Assembly (NCBI GenBank): GCA_947471745.1 | Contig: CANJKZ010000068.1 | Span: 238,501 to 302,500 of the forward strand | Reading direction: 5' to 3' | Origin: Closterium sp. Naga37s-1 | Lineage: Eukaryota > Streptophyta > Zygnematophyceae > Desmidiales > Closteriaceae | DNA length: 64,000 bases | In this document: positions 47,277 to 58,200 of the stretch, one piece after another | Layout of the letters: every line of letters starts with the position of its first letter | How positions within the stretch are numbered: the first letter of the stretch is position 1 | Made by a program: the position numbers and the translations under genes | The notes under the pieces: model-generated | Told to the model about the DNA's origin: nothing | Database searches by the model: none | The model's input: the letters and a program-made list of their open reading frames with translations, nothing else

Positions 47277-47405
47277 TGAGAAACTTAGAACGAGAATGGA
47301 TTGACTAAGGAATGAAAGTGATACAAAAATGAAACCCTAGAATTGTGTACCCCTTAGTATCTAACCCGCTACAGCCTACACAGGCTAGATCATATAAGTT
47401 TGACA
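47277..47405 (-). repeat. Element F 5' LTR (129 bp)
   Basis: Identical by eye to 32433-32561. The primer site (complement of 47258-47276) lies to the left and the duplication GAGCT to the right. Confidence 0.92.
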
Positions 47406-47410
47406 GAGCT

Positions 47411-48026
47411 CGCGTAAGAGGGCAATGACACTGATAGGAGTCTGCGACTGGAAGCGCTCGGTAAGATAGCCGAGAAGGTCCTTGGCATAGCGGATGTGCG
47501 AGCACTGAGGGAGAAGAGTTGGAGGGAGGCAGGCAAGGATGACCTGACAGGCACGTGCGTTGGCAACATGCCAGTCAGCGAGAAGGTCAGAGTGAGATGG
47601 AGTAGAGGAAATGGGCGTAGACGCAGAGCGAGGAGAAGGGGCAGCGAGGTGCTCAGTGAGGCGCTTGCGGGTGCTCTCGAGAGACTCAGCAAGAATACAA
47701 GCTAAGTCACGGGCAGCAGCATTGTTAGGAGCAGGCGTGGCGGTGGCTTGCGCCGTGGTCACAAGCCGCTCAGTTTCAGCAATGGCAGCACGGAGGTCAT
47801 CAGCATAGGGGTCAGAGGAGGAAGAGGTGGGTCCAGAGGGAGAGGTGGGAATGGCGCCATAACCACTCTGCTGAGTGACAAACCATAGGTTAGAGCCACT
47901 CACAAGGGTGCCAGACAGCGTGCGCTCAAGACAGTTCAGCCAACTGGGGAAGTTGACTGCACTACCATCGGGCGCAAGCTGAAGGACCAGTAGAGGGAGG
48001 GAGGGGAGGGCGAGAGATGTCGCCAT
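47411..48026 (-). pseudogene. Element E gag, N-terminal part
   Basis: Minus-strand gag beginning at the ATG complementary to 48024-48026 (MATSLALPSLPLLV), with a WLNCLERTL motif near 47935 and a long helical region. It ends at the F insertion, and the rest of gag is at 31900-32427. I place the start here because everything upstream in the same frame is a minisatellite. Fossil. Confidence 0.8.
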
Positions 48027-48085
48027 GAGGAGGAGGAAACAGCTGCAGAGCAGATATGGGGAGAGGTATAAGAGGCGGAGGAATA

Positions 48086-48400
48086 AGGGCGGGGTAGTCT
48101 GCTGCTGAGCCGCTGAGGGGAGAAACAAGAGGAGGAGGGAAAGTGGCGGAGTAGTCTGCTGCTGAGCCGATGCGGGGAGAAACCAGAGGAGGAGGGAAAA
48201 TGGCGAAGTAGTCTGCTGCTGCGCCGATGAGGGGAGAAACCAGAGGAGGAGGGAAAATGGCGGAGTAGTCTGCTGCTGCGCCGATGAGGGGAGAAACCAG
48301 AGGAGGAGGGAAAATGGCGGAGTAGTCTGCTGCTGTACCGCTGAAGGGAGAAACAAGAGGAGGAGGGAGAATTGGGAAGAGTGTGCAGTTGAGCAGTTGA
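48086..48400 (-). repeat. Element E leader minisatellite (about 57-60 bp unit)
   Basis: Five tandem copies of a unit containing agaaaccagaggaggaggg and tagtctgctgctgcgccga. The stretch 48400-49128 beyond it is a purine-rich leader with no repeat or gene that I can support, ending at the primer site. Confidence 0.8.
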
Positions 48401-49140
48401 GAGGAGGATGTTGAGGAGGAGGGAAGGTGTGGAGGAACAACAGCTACACAACACAATTAGCTACCAGCTGCAGCAGATAAAGAGAGAAAAGAGGTGGAGG
48501 AGGGGTGAGATAGTGGAGAGGGAACTAGTGGGAGAGAGGGGAGGAGGAGGAGGGTGAAGGGGCGGATTGTGGGAAGGGCAGGGCGCGCCACAAGGAGCTA
48601 CGAGCCGCAGCAGATGGGGAGAGAAAATAGGAGGAGGAAGAGGTGAGGTATTGGGGGAAGAACAAAGGAGAGAGGGAAGGAGGAGGAGGAGGGTGAGGGA
48701 AGGGGCGGATTGAGGAAGGGCAGAGCGCGCCGCAAGGAAGGGCAGGCACGCGCGCTGCTGGACGGTGCTTAGCGCGCGCGGCGGCAGGAGCGCAATGCGT
48801 GTGCGACGAGACAGGGAGGGGGGAGGGGACGGCTGAGTGTGCTACAGGCGGAATTCGGCGTGCTACCATCCGAAACGTGAGGAGGAGGAAGCGGGATGAA
48901 GAGGGAAGGTGCGGGCGGATGATCTGAACGGTAGGGAGGCGCGCTTCGGACTAGATTAGGGCACCCGAGCGAGTATAACGAAGAGAACCGCGCGGACGCT
49001 AAGAGTGACGGGAAAGAAACGAGAGGAAAGGAAAAAAAAAAGTCGTCTAGCTAAGTAGCGCGGAAAACGGCCTAAGGGCCGGAGATTATCTAAGAAATGC
49101 GGAGGAATATGAAACGCCTAGGACTACGCTCTGAATACCA

Positions 49141-49392
49141 TGTTAAGATGAGAGGAGCCATGGATGGCGAGAGAGTTAGGTAGGGTCGGAAAGTTACTCT
49201 AGGAAGAAAAACGTCGAGATACAAAAGAGAGAGGGTTGGAAACCCTAATTGAACCTAGGGTGTGTTCGGTTTGTACTAGGAACTACGAAATGAACCTAAA
49301 ATGAACCTGAACGCGTAAGTCTCTCTAAGCATGGAGATATAATATAAGAACACCAAAATAAAGACCAGAGCGAGCTCTAGCCCACTCCAACA
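49141..49392 (-). repeat. Element E 5' LTR (252 bp)
   Basis: Same ends as 28068-28319, with six differences by eye. The primer site TGGTATTCAGAGC (minus strand) abuts on the left and the duplication CTACT on the right. It contains the same AAACCCTAA telo-box. Confidence 0.92.
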
Positions 49393-49397
49393 CTACT

Positions 49398-51057
49398 GGC
49401 CACTGTTGTCACTGACCCTTCGTTTGAGTCTACTGCTGCGTCTGCTCTTGTTGCTGAGCTGGTTGACTTTGCTGCTCGCTGTCGTCTTGACTACGCCGCT
49501 AGTCTTGTTGCTGAGTCAGACTCTGTCTGTCCTCCGTCCGTCGGGGGTGAGTGTGCTCTTGGCACGGACGTCTTTGCAGCTACTGTACCTCATCTCGTGT
49601 CCATGCTGATTGCACCTGAGGGAGACCCGGATGCACCAGACATCCCGACCCCGCGCTTTTACGCAGAGGCGATTGAGGGTCCCTACTCCTCTCAGTGGCA
49701 GACAACCATGGACGCAGAGATGGCATCCTGGAAGTCCACAGGCGCTTACATCAACGAGGTTCCCCCACCTGGGACGAACATCGTCAGTGGCATGCGGTTT
49801 TTCAGGGTGAAGCGGCCGCCGGGTTCTCCGCCTGTCTTCAAGGCACGTTACGTTGCACGAGGCTTCAGTCAGCGACAAGGAGTTGACTTCTTCTAGACCT
49901 TCTCCCCTACCCTGAAGATGACCACTCTTCGGGTGCTGCTGCACGTCGTCGCTCAGCGTGACTACGAGCTTCACTCTCTTGACTTCAGCACTGCTTTCCT
50001 ACAGGGCAGCCTGCACGAGGAGAACTGGCTGCACCGCCCACCTGGCTTTACTGGGTCCTCTCCTGCAGGTACCCGGTGAAGCCTCCGGCGGCCAGTGTAC
50101 GGTCTCCGCCAGGCGCCTCGAGAGTGGCACGACACACTGAGGACTACGCTTGCGGCTCTTGGGTTTGCTCCTTCCACTGTTGACCCGTCGCTGTTTCTAC
50201 GCACCGACACATCGCTGCTGCCGTTCTACATCCTCGTGTATGTCGACGACTTGGTCTTTGCCACTGCTGGACTGGCCCACGTGAAGTCAGAGCTGCAGAA
50301 GAGACACACGTTCACAGACCTGGGTGAGCTGCGCAGCTATCTTGGCTTGCATATCATCCGGGACAGAGCACACCGCACCATTACCTTGACTCAGTCTCAC
50401 ATGGTGCAGCAAGTTCTTCGGTGCAGCAAGTTCTTCGACCCGCACGCTACGTTGCGCCCGGGAGACACCGACCAGAGCACTGGAAGGCCGCTAAGAGGGT
50501 GATGCGCTACTTGTGCAGTACGTCGGGCATGTGGCTCGTGCTTGGAGGACGGGCTCGAGTTGTCCTCACTGGTCACGCAGACGCTTCTTGGGTTGACGAC
50601 TTGGCTACGCAGCGGTAGTCACAGGGTTACACCTTCAGCCTTGGCTCCAGTTCTATCTCGTGGCGGTCTACCCGCTCGTCTTCTGTTCTCAGCTCCAGCT
50701 GTGAGGCTGAGATCTACGCAGGGGCCATGGCTGCACAGGAGTTACGCTGGCTCACCTACCTGCTGACCAACTTGGGAGAGCCACCTCGTTCTTCTCCAGT
50801 TCTATACGTCGACAACAAGGCCATGATTGCCTTGTGTCAGGAGCACAGACTAGAGCACAGAACGAAGCACATCGCTCGCTCTGCGCTACTTCCTTGCTTG
50901 AGAGTTGCAGCAGCGTGGTCAGCTTCGTCTTGTTTACGTGGCCTCTCAGGCCAACACTGCTGATATCTTCACCAAGGCACTTCAGCCTTGTGATCATCAG
51001 CGTTTCTGTACTGTTCTAGGCCTTTTGCCTACTTTGCCTCACTTGCTCACTTCTTGA
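49398..51057 (+). pseudogene. Element C coding region, second part: reverse transcriptase and RNase H
   Basis: Plus-strand copia reverse transcriptase (FKARYVARGFSQRQG about 49835, YVDDLVFA about 50240) and RNase H (HADASWVDD about 50575, EAEIYAG about 50705, VDNKAMIALC about 50810, then an ADIFTKAL tail near 50965), resuming after E. It is the most decayed coding stretch in the window, with several breaks, in keeping with C being the oldest of the dated layers. Confidence 0.88.
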
Positions 51058-51290
51058 CTCTGCTTGTACTGTGATCTATATACATATACCTGCATGTTTG
51101 CACTTGCTAGGTTGTGATCTCTGTACTGCTTGTTCTCCAATATATATATAACTCTGCATGTGAACTGGCCTTGTGGCCATTTGCTTGTGCTCATACTGCG
51201 TGGTGACTTTGTGATCCACCCTGAGCTTGCTTTGCTTTTCTTGACCGGTCTTGTGACCTCTTGTTCTCCCCCACTTTGCCTATGGGGGTG

Positions 51291-51419
51291 TGTCAAACTT
51301 AATGTTGCTCATTGTGTAGGCTATAGTGGGGTAGCCCATATGGGGTACAACCCAATTAGGGTTAGCACTTGTACCCATCCTGCTGTTAGTCATTTTATTC
51401 CTCGTTCATTCTCCTGACA
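51291..51419 (+). repeat. Element C 3' LTR (129 bp)
   Basis: Preceded by the purine tract atgggggtg and followed by the duplication GTGCC (51420-51424). It differs from the 5' LTR at about four positions. Confidence 0.9.
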
Positions 51420-51424
51420 GTGCC

Positions 51425-53745
51425 CCATCCGCCAGCGCTTCCCCACCCCCCTTCATTGGAGGCACTCTCGTCTTCGCCCCATCCGCTCGAGGCGAATGTT
51501 CCGCGTGATTCCGCAAGACTCCGTTGACGAAGCTCTTCCGCTTCGCGACGCGCCAATCCTTCTACTTCCGCGATGGTGAGTTTCGCCGTGGGATCGCGCC
51601 AGTGGGGGTAGATCTTCATGAACTTTTCCTTTGTGTAGGGTCGCGGGAATCCATCTACGTCGAAGGTGCCGACGCCGACGCCCCGCAGCATGATTCGCAG
51701 ATGTTGTGATGCGGGTCCGGGGAGGGGATGTTCCGGCGTTCCGAAGACGACCCGCGTGGCGGTGTCCAACTCCAGCTGAGATAGTCCTTCCTCAAGTGGT
51801 GCTTCCCGCTCTACTTCTGCGATGGCGGCGAGTCCACGGTCGCCAATCGTACTCGATGAGGAGGTGGGCGTACGGCAGTCTATGCAGATGCCGTCGGGAT
51901 CGGGATCATGCAGCGCCAGCTTACGCGGATGTGGATGATGCGGCACCCACGGTCTTCCGTCTGGGTGCTTCCAGTCGCGGTGATGAATGTGTTTGAAGCG
52001 CAGGGGGACGAGATCGATAAGCTCCTGTGAATTGCCGCTACAGTCGGGAATATCGAAGTCGAGAACGTAGACTCCGTTCTCTGAGTGTGCTCTTCCGATC
52101 TGCTTGCGTGTGTTGTTTGACATCGTATTGTGAAGCAGGATGTCGCGCAACCCGAGGTCACTCTGAGGTCAACTCTGCAGTCCATGAGTTGCGCCGCCAA
52201 GAGGAGATTGAAGCGCAGATTCTGCACGATTAGCACGTCGTTCAGCGTGATGTCTATCCTGCTCCCTCGAGCCTTGAGCACAACGATGCCTTGCGCGCTT
52301 GCGCGCAAGCGCGTGTTGTTCGCCACGGTGACGTAGGTGATGGTAGGGGTGGCGATGGCGTTGGATATGTAACGCTCGGAGCCCACCATGTGCTGCCCAT
52401 AGCAGCTATCTAGGTACCACGTGTTGTAGCGCCTGTTGTCGTTACGTGCGAGCAGCGCCAGTCGCGGAGTAACGATGTGCGGTGTGTCAAACTTTAGGAA
52501 TTGCTTGCGCGCGATCCAATCGATCGGTGCCGCCCGTGTATCAGGTACGTGCGGGGGGCTCTCAAGCAGCGGGACTGGGAGGTTCCAGTCTTGGTTGTCG
52601 ACGTCGCTGAAATCGTGACGCGTGCTGAATGGGTTGTTGTTCAAGAACGCGTCGATTGGGTGAGGTGCTGGCTCAGGTGACGGTGAGTGTGCACGGGGAC
52701 GACGCGACCCGCTCGTCATTGTCATGTTCCCCATGACATTGCAGACGGGAGCCGGCTGTGGCGGCTGCTGCTGCGGATGCTGAACCGTTGGGTTCAGGTT
52801 GCGCGAAGGGGGTTGATACCCCTGGGCTGGACGAGAGTCGTTCCGTGCGTCTTGTCGGCCGGACCAAGTGCCCGGGTTGGTCTAGCGAGGGCGAGATCGG
52901 GATTTGCATCGATCTGCCATGTACCCGAAGTTTCTGCAAACCTTGCAGTAAAGGCGCCACGGCCGTCGCTCTCCTGTGTTGTCGGCGTAGAAGGCGAGGC
53001 GTTCCCGTTCTCGTCGCGGCGCTGGTCGCTGCTGGTCCATATCTCGTTGTTCGACGAGAAGGGCGGCGCATAGGGCGGCCTCCAAGATGACCCCCTGCTG
53101 TCAGAGAAGCGCCTTGCAGGGCCGCCACTCTGGGCCGAGCCCTTGGAGTACGATATTCACGAAGATCTCATCTAAGATCGTGCTCCCTAGTTTCGCGATT
53201 TGATCGCGTAAGCTCCGATAGCGATTAAGGTAACTGTTGGCCTTCTCCCCTTAGGCCATTCTTGTTTCCAGTAGCTGCTGGAGTAGGCGGCTCAACGAAA
53301 CCGACTGCTTCGGTTGATAGACACCGTTCAGGTGCCGCCAGGCGTCGAAGGCTGGAGCTGGTGAAGTTTTGTAGGAGCGAATGCTCAACTGCTCCGCCAG
53401 CGACATGTTTCGTAGAAGGACCCCGTACGCCATCAGAGACTCGTTGTAGTACCTTGTTCTGGCGTCGTCGGTGTCCTCAGCAGGTCCCGAGTAGCTCCCG
53501 TCGAAGTGGTAAAAAATATGCGCGCTTTGCAGCAGTAGCTCTAGCTTATAGCTCCAAGTATAGAAGTCTCTGCGGTCAAAGCACACACTTGTCTTTATTT
53601 TTGATATGCTCAAAAACCTTGATTGCGCAAAGAGAATTGCTTCTTCGCTGGGACGAGAAGTCTTGGGGGTTGAGCCATTTGTGTCGAGGGAGAAGGTGTG
53701 CGGGGCGGCATTGAGGCCGTTCGAGGCATTATGGCATTGTCTCAT
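51425..53745 (-). pseudogene. Element D gag, zinc knuckle, protease and GW-rich extra segment
   Basis: On the minus strand: gag domain (53251-53745, with FDRRDFYTWSYKLELLL and a conserved WRHLNGVYQPK stretch), a zinc-knuckle region (about 52910-52950), protease region (about 52385-52420) and GRAHSENGVYVLD near 52070. Then comes an unusually long extra segment of about 200 residues with an HHRDWKHPDGRPWVPHH stretch, and a tail of WG repeats (SSGWGEDE, EGGWGSAGGWG) at 51425-51500. The segment between protease and integrase in other copia elements here is far shorter. Broken at several places; fossil. Confidence 0.75.
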
Positions 53746-54138
53746 TTCAAGTGGGTTTAGTATAATTGAAATCCAAGCAATTCTAGCAGACTAATAAACA
53801 AACACTTCCTACGGTTGTCGTTGGTTTCGAGGGGTGGGCGGGCGGGAAAATTGGCTAAACCGTTTGAAAATGAGAGACGTGGGTGGAGGGAAATGACCTC
53901 CAGCCCTCGTTTTGTACTCCAAAACGGGCATTTAGCGCGATTCGACTCTGCCCATTCCTACATTACAAACAGCTTCGCTTTCAAAATACAAATTTTTGAA
54001 AAGCGTTACAGCTTTTAAAAATATTCATGATTGCGCAGAGAGAATTGCTTCTTCGCTGGGACGAGGAGTCTTGGGGGTTGAGCCATTTGTGTCGAGGAAG
54101 AAGGTGTGCGGGGCGGCATTGTGGCCGTTCGAGGCCGG
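53624..54138 (-). repeat. Element D leader with a 105-110-bp direct repeat
   Basis: About 53624-53728 and 54027-54138 are two direct copies of one sequence (attgcgcaaagagaattgct onward) with a few differences. The intervening 300 bases are AT-richer and show no gene. The rest of the leader (54140-54411) holds nothing I recognise. Confidence 0.75.
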
Positions 54139-54423
54139 TTGAGAGGGTTGGGAAGAAGTTCTTGCATCGCCATTCCGCAATGTTTGGAGTCCTTACTCCA
54201 AGCTGGTGAGTCGCTGAAGCAGTTGTGCGAGGACGGCGGTTCCAATCGTCGTCCTTTCCTCGCTTGTCGCAGCCGGGTTGGGCTGCGCTTCCGCCGTCAG
54301 ATTCGTCTGACCACCAGATCCTCCGGCCATTCTCACATGCGAGCGTGTGCCGGACGCCACTTTTTGCTCGCCGAAAGTTTCGGAGGTGGCAGTGCGAAGG
54401 AATCCTGAGTCGCTCTCATACCA

Positions 54424-54858
54424 TGTTGCGATCAGAAAGTGATCGTCCCTAGGATCACCTCAGGAAGGTTCGCACACGACTAGGTGTTGGTGGTGGGCCC
54501 TTGACCTCAATAGCAGAGTGAATGTAAAATGCTTGAGATAGATTGAAACATGCAAGTACAAGGAATATAAATAAGAGTACAGGGGAATTTGAAACGTCCT
54601 AGCTAGCCATGTACTCTAAGGGGTACATTCTCTTAGTACAGCAAAATCCAACCGTGCGACCCCAGACGGTTACGAAACTGTTCGAGCAAAATCCTCGCCA
54701 CTGCTACTGCCTGGTGCTGTCTGCCCAACGGTCCAGTGCCTTCTTAACCGTACGACCCTTCGCGTCACTTCCGTCTTTTCGTCTTCATTCTCGGTAGTGC
54801 ATGCTTCGATTGCGGCAAGGAGTGCACAGTCATTCTTCATTAATTAGTATTCGTAACA
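54424..54858 (-). repeat. Element D 5' LTR (about 435 bp)
   Basis: On the minus strand it starts TGTTACGAAT and ends GATCGCAACA, with inverted TGTT/AACA ends. The primer site TGGTATGAGAGC abuts at 54412-54423. The right boundary is inferred from the end motif, since the partner LTR is outside the window. Confidence 0.72.
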
Positions 54859-54912
54859 CATCCCCGTCAGGGGAGAATGCCCAAAGCTGTCAACAGTCCT
54901 GATATGATACAT

Positions 54913-55038
54913 TGTGAAAGAATGAGGAATGAATGCACTGGGAAACAGGTGGGTACAAGTAGGAAAACCTAAAAGTGTTGTACCCCATATTGTCTACCCC
55001 ACTACAGCCTACACAGACAATAGCATATAAGTTTGACA
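54913..55038 (-). repeat. Element H 3' LTR (126 bp)
   Basis: Bounded by tgtgaaagaa and agtttgaca, with TACAT on its left. It matches 61672-61797. Confidence 0.92.
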
Positions 55039-55235
55039 TACCCCCATAGGCAAAGTGGGGGAGAACAAGAGGTCACAAGACCAGTCACGCAAAGCAAAGC
55101 AAGCTCAGGGTGGATCACAACGTCACCACACATTCCGAGCACAAGTTCAAGGCCACAAGGCCAGTTCACATGCAAGATCATATATAAAGGTAAACAAGCA
55201 AGGGCAGGTATAGAAAGATCACAGTACAAGCAAGG

Positions 55236-58200
55236 TCAAGAAGTCAGCAAGTGAGGCCAAGTAGGCACAAGACCTAGCATCGTACAGCAGCACTGATGAT
55301 CACAAGGCGGAAGTGCCTTGGTAAAGATATCAGCAGTGTTGGCCTCAGAGGCCACGTAAGCAAGGCGCAGCTGACCACGCTGCTGCAGCTCACGAGCAAG
55401 GAAGTAGCGAAGAGCAATGTGCTTCGTTCTGTGCTCCAGTCTGTGCTCCCGACACAAGGCCAGCATGGCCTTGTTGTCTACGTACAGAACTGGAGGAGAA
55501 CGAGGCGGCTCTCCTAGGTCAGTCAGCAGGTAGGTGAGCCAGCGTAGCTCCTGTGCAGCCATGGCCCCCGCATAGATCTCAGCCTCACAGCTGGAGCCGA
55601 GAACAGAAGACGAGCGGGTAGACCGCCACGAAACAGAGCCGGAACCAAGGCTGAAGGTGTAACCCTGTGACGACCGCTGCGTAGCCTGGTCGTCAGCCCA
55701 AGAAGCGTCTGCGTGACCTGTGAGGACCACTGAACGCCGCCCTCCAAGCACTAGCCCCATGCCCGACGTACTGCACAAGTAGCGCAACACCCTCTTCGCT
55801 GCAGCCATGTGCTCTGGTCGGTGTCTCCCAGGAGCAACATAGCGTGCCAAGATGCTAAGAGGGTATGCAAGGTCAGGTCGAGTGCAGGTCATCAGGTACA
55901 TGAGGCAGCCAACAAGCTCTGGGTACGGGCCACTCGGCTCTACGGACTCATCCGAAGGCAGAGCTGAGAGCGAGTGACGAGTAGACAGAGGAGTGGCCTG
56001 AGGCGAGGAGTACGTGAAGTCGAAGCGCTGAAGGACCTGCTGCACCATGTGTGACTGAGTCAGGGTAATGGTGCGCTGTGCTCTGTCCCGGGTGATCTGC
56101 AAGCCAAGGTAGCTGCGCAGTTCACCCAGGTCTGTGCACGTGTGTCTCTTCTGCAGCTCGGACTTCACGTGGGCGAGTCCAGCAGTGTCAGCTGTGGCAA
56201 AGACCAAGTCGTCGACGTACACGAGGATGTAGAACGGCGGCAAAGAAGTGTCGGTGCGCAGAAACAGCGACGGGTCGGCAGTAGAGGGAGCAAACCCAAG
56301 AGCCGCAAGTGTAGTCCTCAGTGTGTCGTGCCACTCACGCGGTGCCTGGCGGAGACCGTAGACTGGCCGCCGGAGGCTCCACTGGGTGCCAGGAGGAAAG
56401 ACCCAGTGAAGCCAGGTGGGCGACGCAGCCAGATCTCCTCGTGCAGGCTACCCTGCAAGAAAGCAGTGCTGAAGTCAAGAGAGTGTAGCTCGTAGTCGCG
56501 GTGAGCAGCTACGTGCAGCAGTACCCGAAGAGTGGTCATCTTCGGGGTGGGAGAGAAGGTCTGAAAGTAGTCAACTCCCTGCCGCTGACTAAAGCCTCGA
56601 GCCACGTAACGCGCCTTGAAGACAGGCGGAGAACCCGGCGGCCGCTTCACCCTGAAAATCCACATGCCACTGACGATGTTCGCCCCAGGTGGGGGAACCT
56701 CGTCGATGTAGGTGCATGTGGACTTCCAGGAAGCCATCTCTGCGTCCATGGCTGACTGCCACTGAGAGGAGTAGGGACCCTCTATCGCCTCTGCGTAAGA
56801 GCGCGGAGTCGGGATGTCTGGTGCATCCGGGTCTCCCTCAGGGGCAATCAGCATGGACACGAGATGAGGCAAAGCAGCAGCAAGACACTGGAACTCCTCC
56901 TGCCTGTCCTCAAGGACGTCCGTGCTAAGAGCACACTCACCCCCGACGGACGGAGGACAGACAGACTCAGACTCAGCAACAAGACTAGCAGCGTAGTCTA
57001 GACGACAGTGAGCAGCGAAGTCGACCAACTCAGCAACTAAGGCAGACGCAGCAGTGGACTCAAAGGAAGGGTCAGTGACAACAGTAGCCAGGAGACGCGT
57101 GACAGTAGGACTGGCAACACGAAGAGAGTCCGACTCCGGGTCAGCAAGAGCAGGAAGAGAGGACTCCGAAGGAGACGGCAAAGGGACACGCTGCGGAGCA
57201 GTGGAAGGACGCAGTGCCATCTGGTGCGTGCCCGGGACCGCAGGAGGACGCTGACGCGGAACACGACGACTAGTGCGAGTAGCACGAACAGGCGACGCAG
57301 GACGAGACGCAGGCGCACGACGCTCAGCAAGACCTCCAGTAGGACCAGTGTAGGGAGAAGGAGCAGGCAGTGGGGAGGCGGGCTGTAACTGTGACTGCGA
57401 CTGGTCAGGCTGTGGACACTCAAAGGGAGGAGCAGGACCAGTAGAAGGCGGGAGACCAAGAACCTGCTCAAGGAGCGGAACGAAGTACGGCCGCGGCCGC
57501 GCAGCGCCTCCAGAAACAGCAGGGACAGCACCAGTACCCCCAGCGGCAGCACCAGCGCCAGCAGCACCTCCAGCTCCAACACCCCCAGTAGCTCCAGCTC
57601 CAGCAGCTCCAGCAGCACCTACTCCAGCAGGACCGCCAGCTCCAGCACCGCCAGCAGCTCCAGCACCAGGAGCACCTCCAGGCCCAGCAGCTCCAGTACC
57701 CCCAGCAGCACCAGCAGCTCCAGTACCTCCAGCAGCACCAGCAGCACCTCCAGCAGGACCAGCGCCAACAGCTCCAGCAGCACCCCCAGTCCCAGCAGCT
57801 CCAGTACCGCCAGTACAAGCACCTCCAGGACCAGAGGCTCCAGCACCTCCAGCGCCGACCCCAGGGTCAGCAGCAACACCAACTCCAGTAGGCTCAGCTC
57901 TCTCAGCTCCAGCTCCAGCAGCACCACGGAGGCTGCGACAGTACCGAGAGTACCACTCACGCAGCTGCTGGGAAGAGAGAGCGCCCCCAGGCGCAGCACC
58001 CCCAGGCTCAGGACCTCCAGACCCAGCACCACCAGGGACAGCACCCCCAAGCTCAGCACCTGCAGTCTCTGCACCCCCAGGCTCAGCACCCGCAGTCTCC
58101 GCACCCCCAGGCTCAGCACCCCCAGTCTCCGCACCCCCAAGCTCAGCACCCCCAGGCTCAGTACCTCCAGACCCAGCACCTTTAGGCTCAGCACGCTCAG

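Larger units (their letters stand above)
32433..47405 (-). mobile_element. Element F, short-LTR copia nested in E, carrying G
   Basis: Minus-strand Ty1/copia with 129-bp LTRs (32433-32561, 47277-47405) and the duplication GAGCT at 32428-32432 and 47406-47410. The primer site TGGTATCGAGCAGG (minus strand) lies left of 47277. Leader minisatellite, gag from 46210, pol, then G (35186-42620, duplication TCAGC), then the rest of pol to 32774 and the purine tract beside 32561. The two LTRs are identical by eye, so the insertion is very recent. Without G it is about 7.5 kb. About two or three breaks besides G. Confidence 0.93.
28068..49392 (-). mobile_element. Element E, copia nested in C, carrying F
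   Basis: Minus-strand Ty1/copia with 252-bp LTRs (28068-28319 and 49141-49392) and the duplication CTACT at 28063-28067 and 49393-49397. From the 5' end: primer site 49129-49140 (TGGTATTCAGAGC), leader with minisatellite, gag from 48026, then F (32433-47405, duplication GAGCT), then the rest of gag, protease, integrase, reverse transcriptase and RNase H to 28356, then the purine tract CTGGGGGTG. Without F it is about 6.3 kb. The LTRs differ at six of 252 positions by eye. Broken at about three places. Confidence 0.93.
23859..51419 (+). mobile_element. Element C, short-LTR copia nested in D, carrying E
   Basis: Plus-strand Ty1/copia with LTRs 23859-23988 and 51291-51419 and a perfect 5-bp duplication GTGCC outside them. 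The primer site TGGTTTCAGAGC follows the 5' LTR. A C-rich leader, pol (24795-28067), then E (28068-49392, duplication CTACT), then the rest of pol (49398-51057) and the purine tract atgggggtg follow. Without E it is about 6.2 kb. The LTRs differ at about four positions in 130, so it is older than E, F and G. Broken at several places (more than five). Confidence 0.92.
23061..54858 (-). mobile_element. Element D, old copia element hosting C and the A array
   Basis: Minus-strand Ty1/copia element of a family different from the rest. From its 5' end: LTR 54424-54858, primer site at 54412-54423 (TGGTATGAGAGC on the minus strand), leader to 53746, gag 53251-53745, zinc knuckle about 52930, protease about 52400, a long extra segment, then (past the C insertion at 23859-51419) an integrase N-terminal region near 23310. 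The A array begins at 23060, so the reverse transcriptase, RNase H and 3' LTR should lie left of the window. The C target duplication GTGCC is at 23854-23858 and 51420-51424. Only one LTR is visible, so age cannot be measured; it is the oldest layer by nesting. Broken at several places. Confidence 0.8.

Noticed and set aside
28068-49392. Possible endogenous pararetrovirus or Ty3/gypsy element
   Set aside because: Integrase precedes reverse transcriptase in every element where both are visible, which is the Ty1/copia order. No movement protein, envelope or chromodomain was seen.
54859-54907. Possible target duplication of element D (CATCC after its LTR)
   Set aside because: The other end of D is outside the window, so the duplication cannot be tested.
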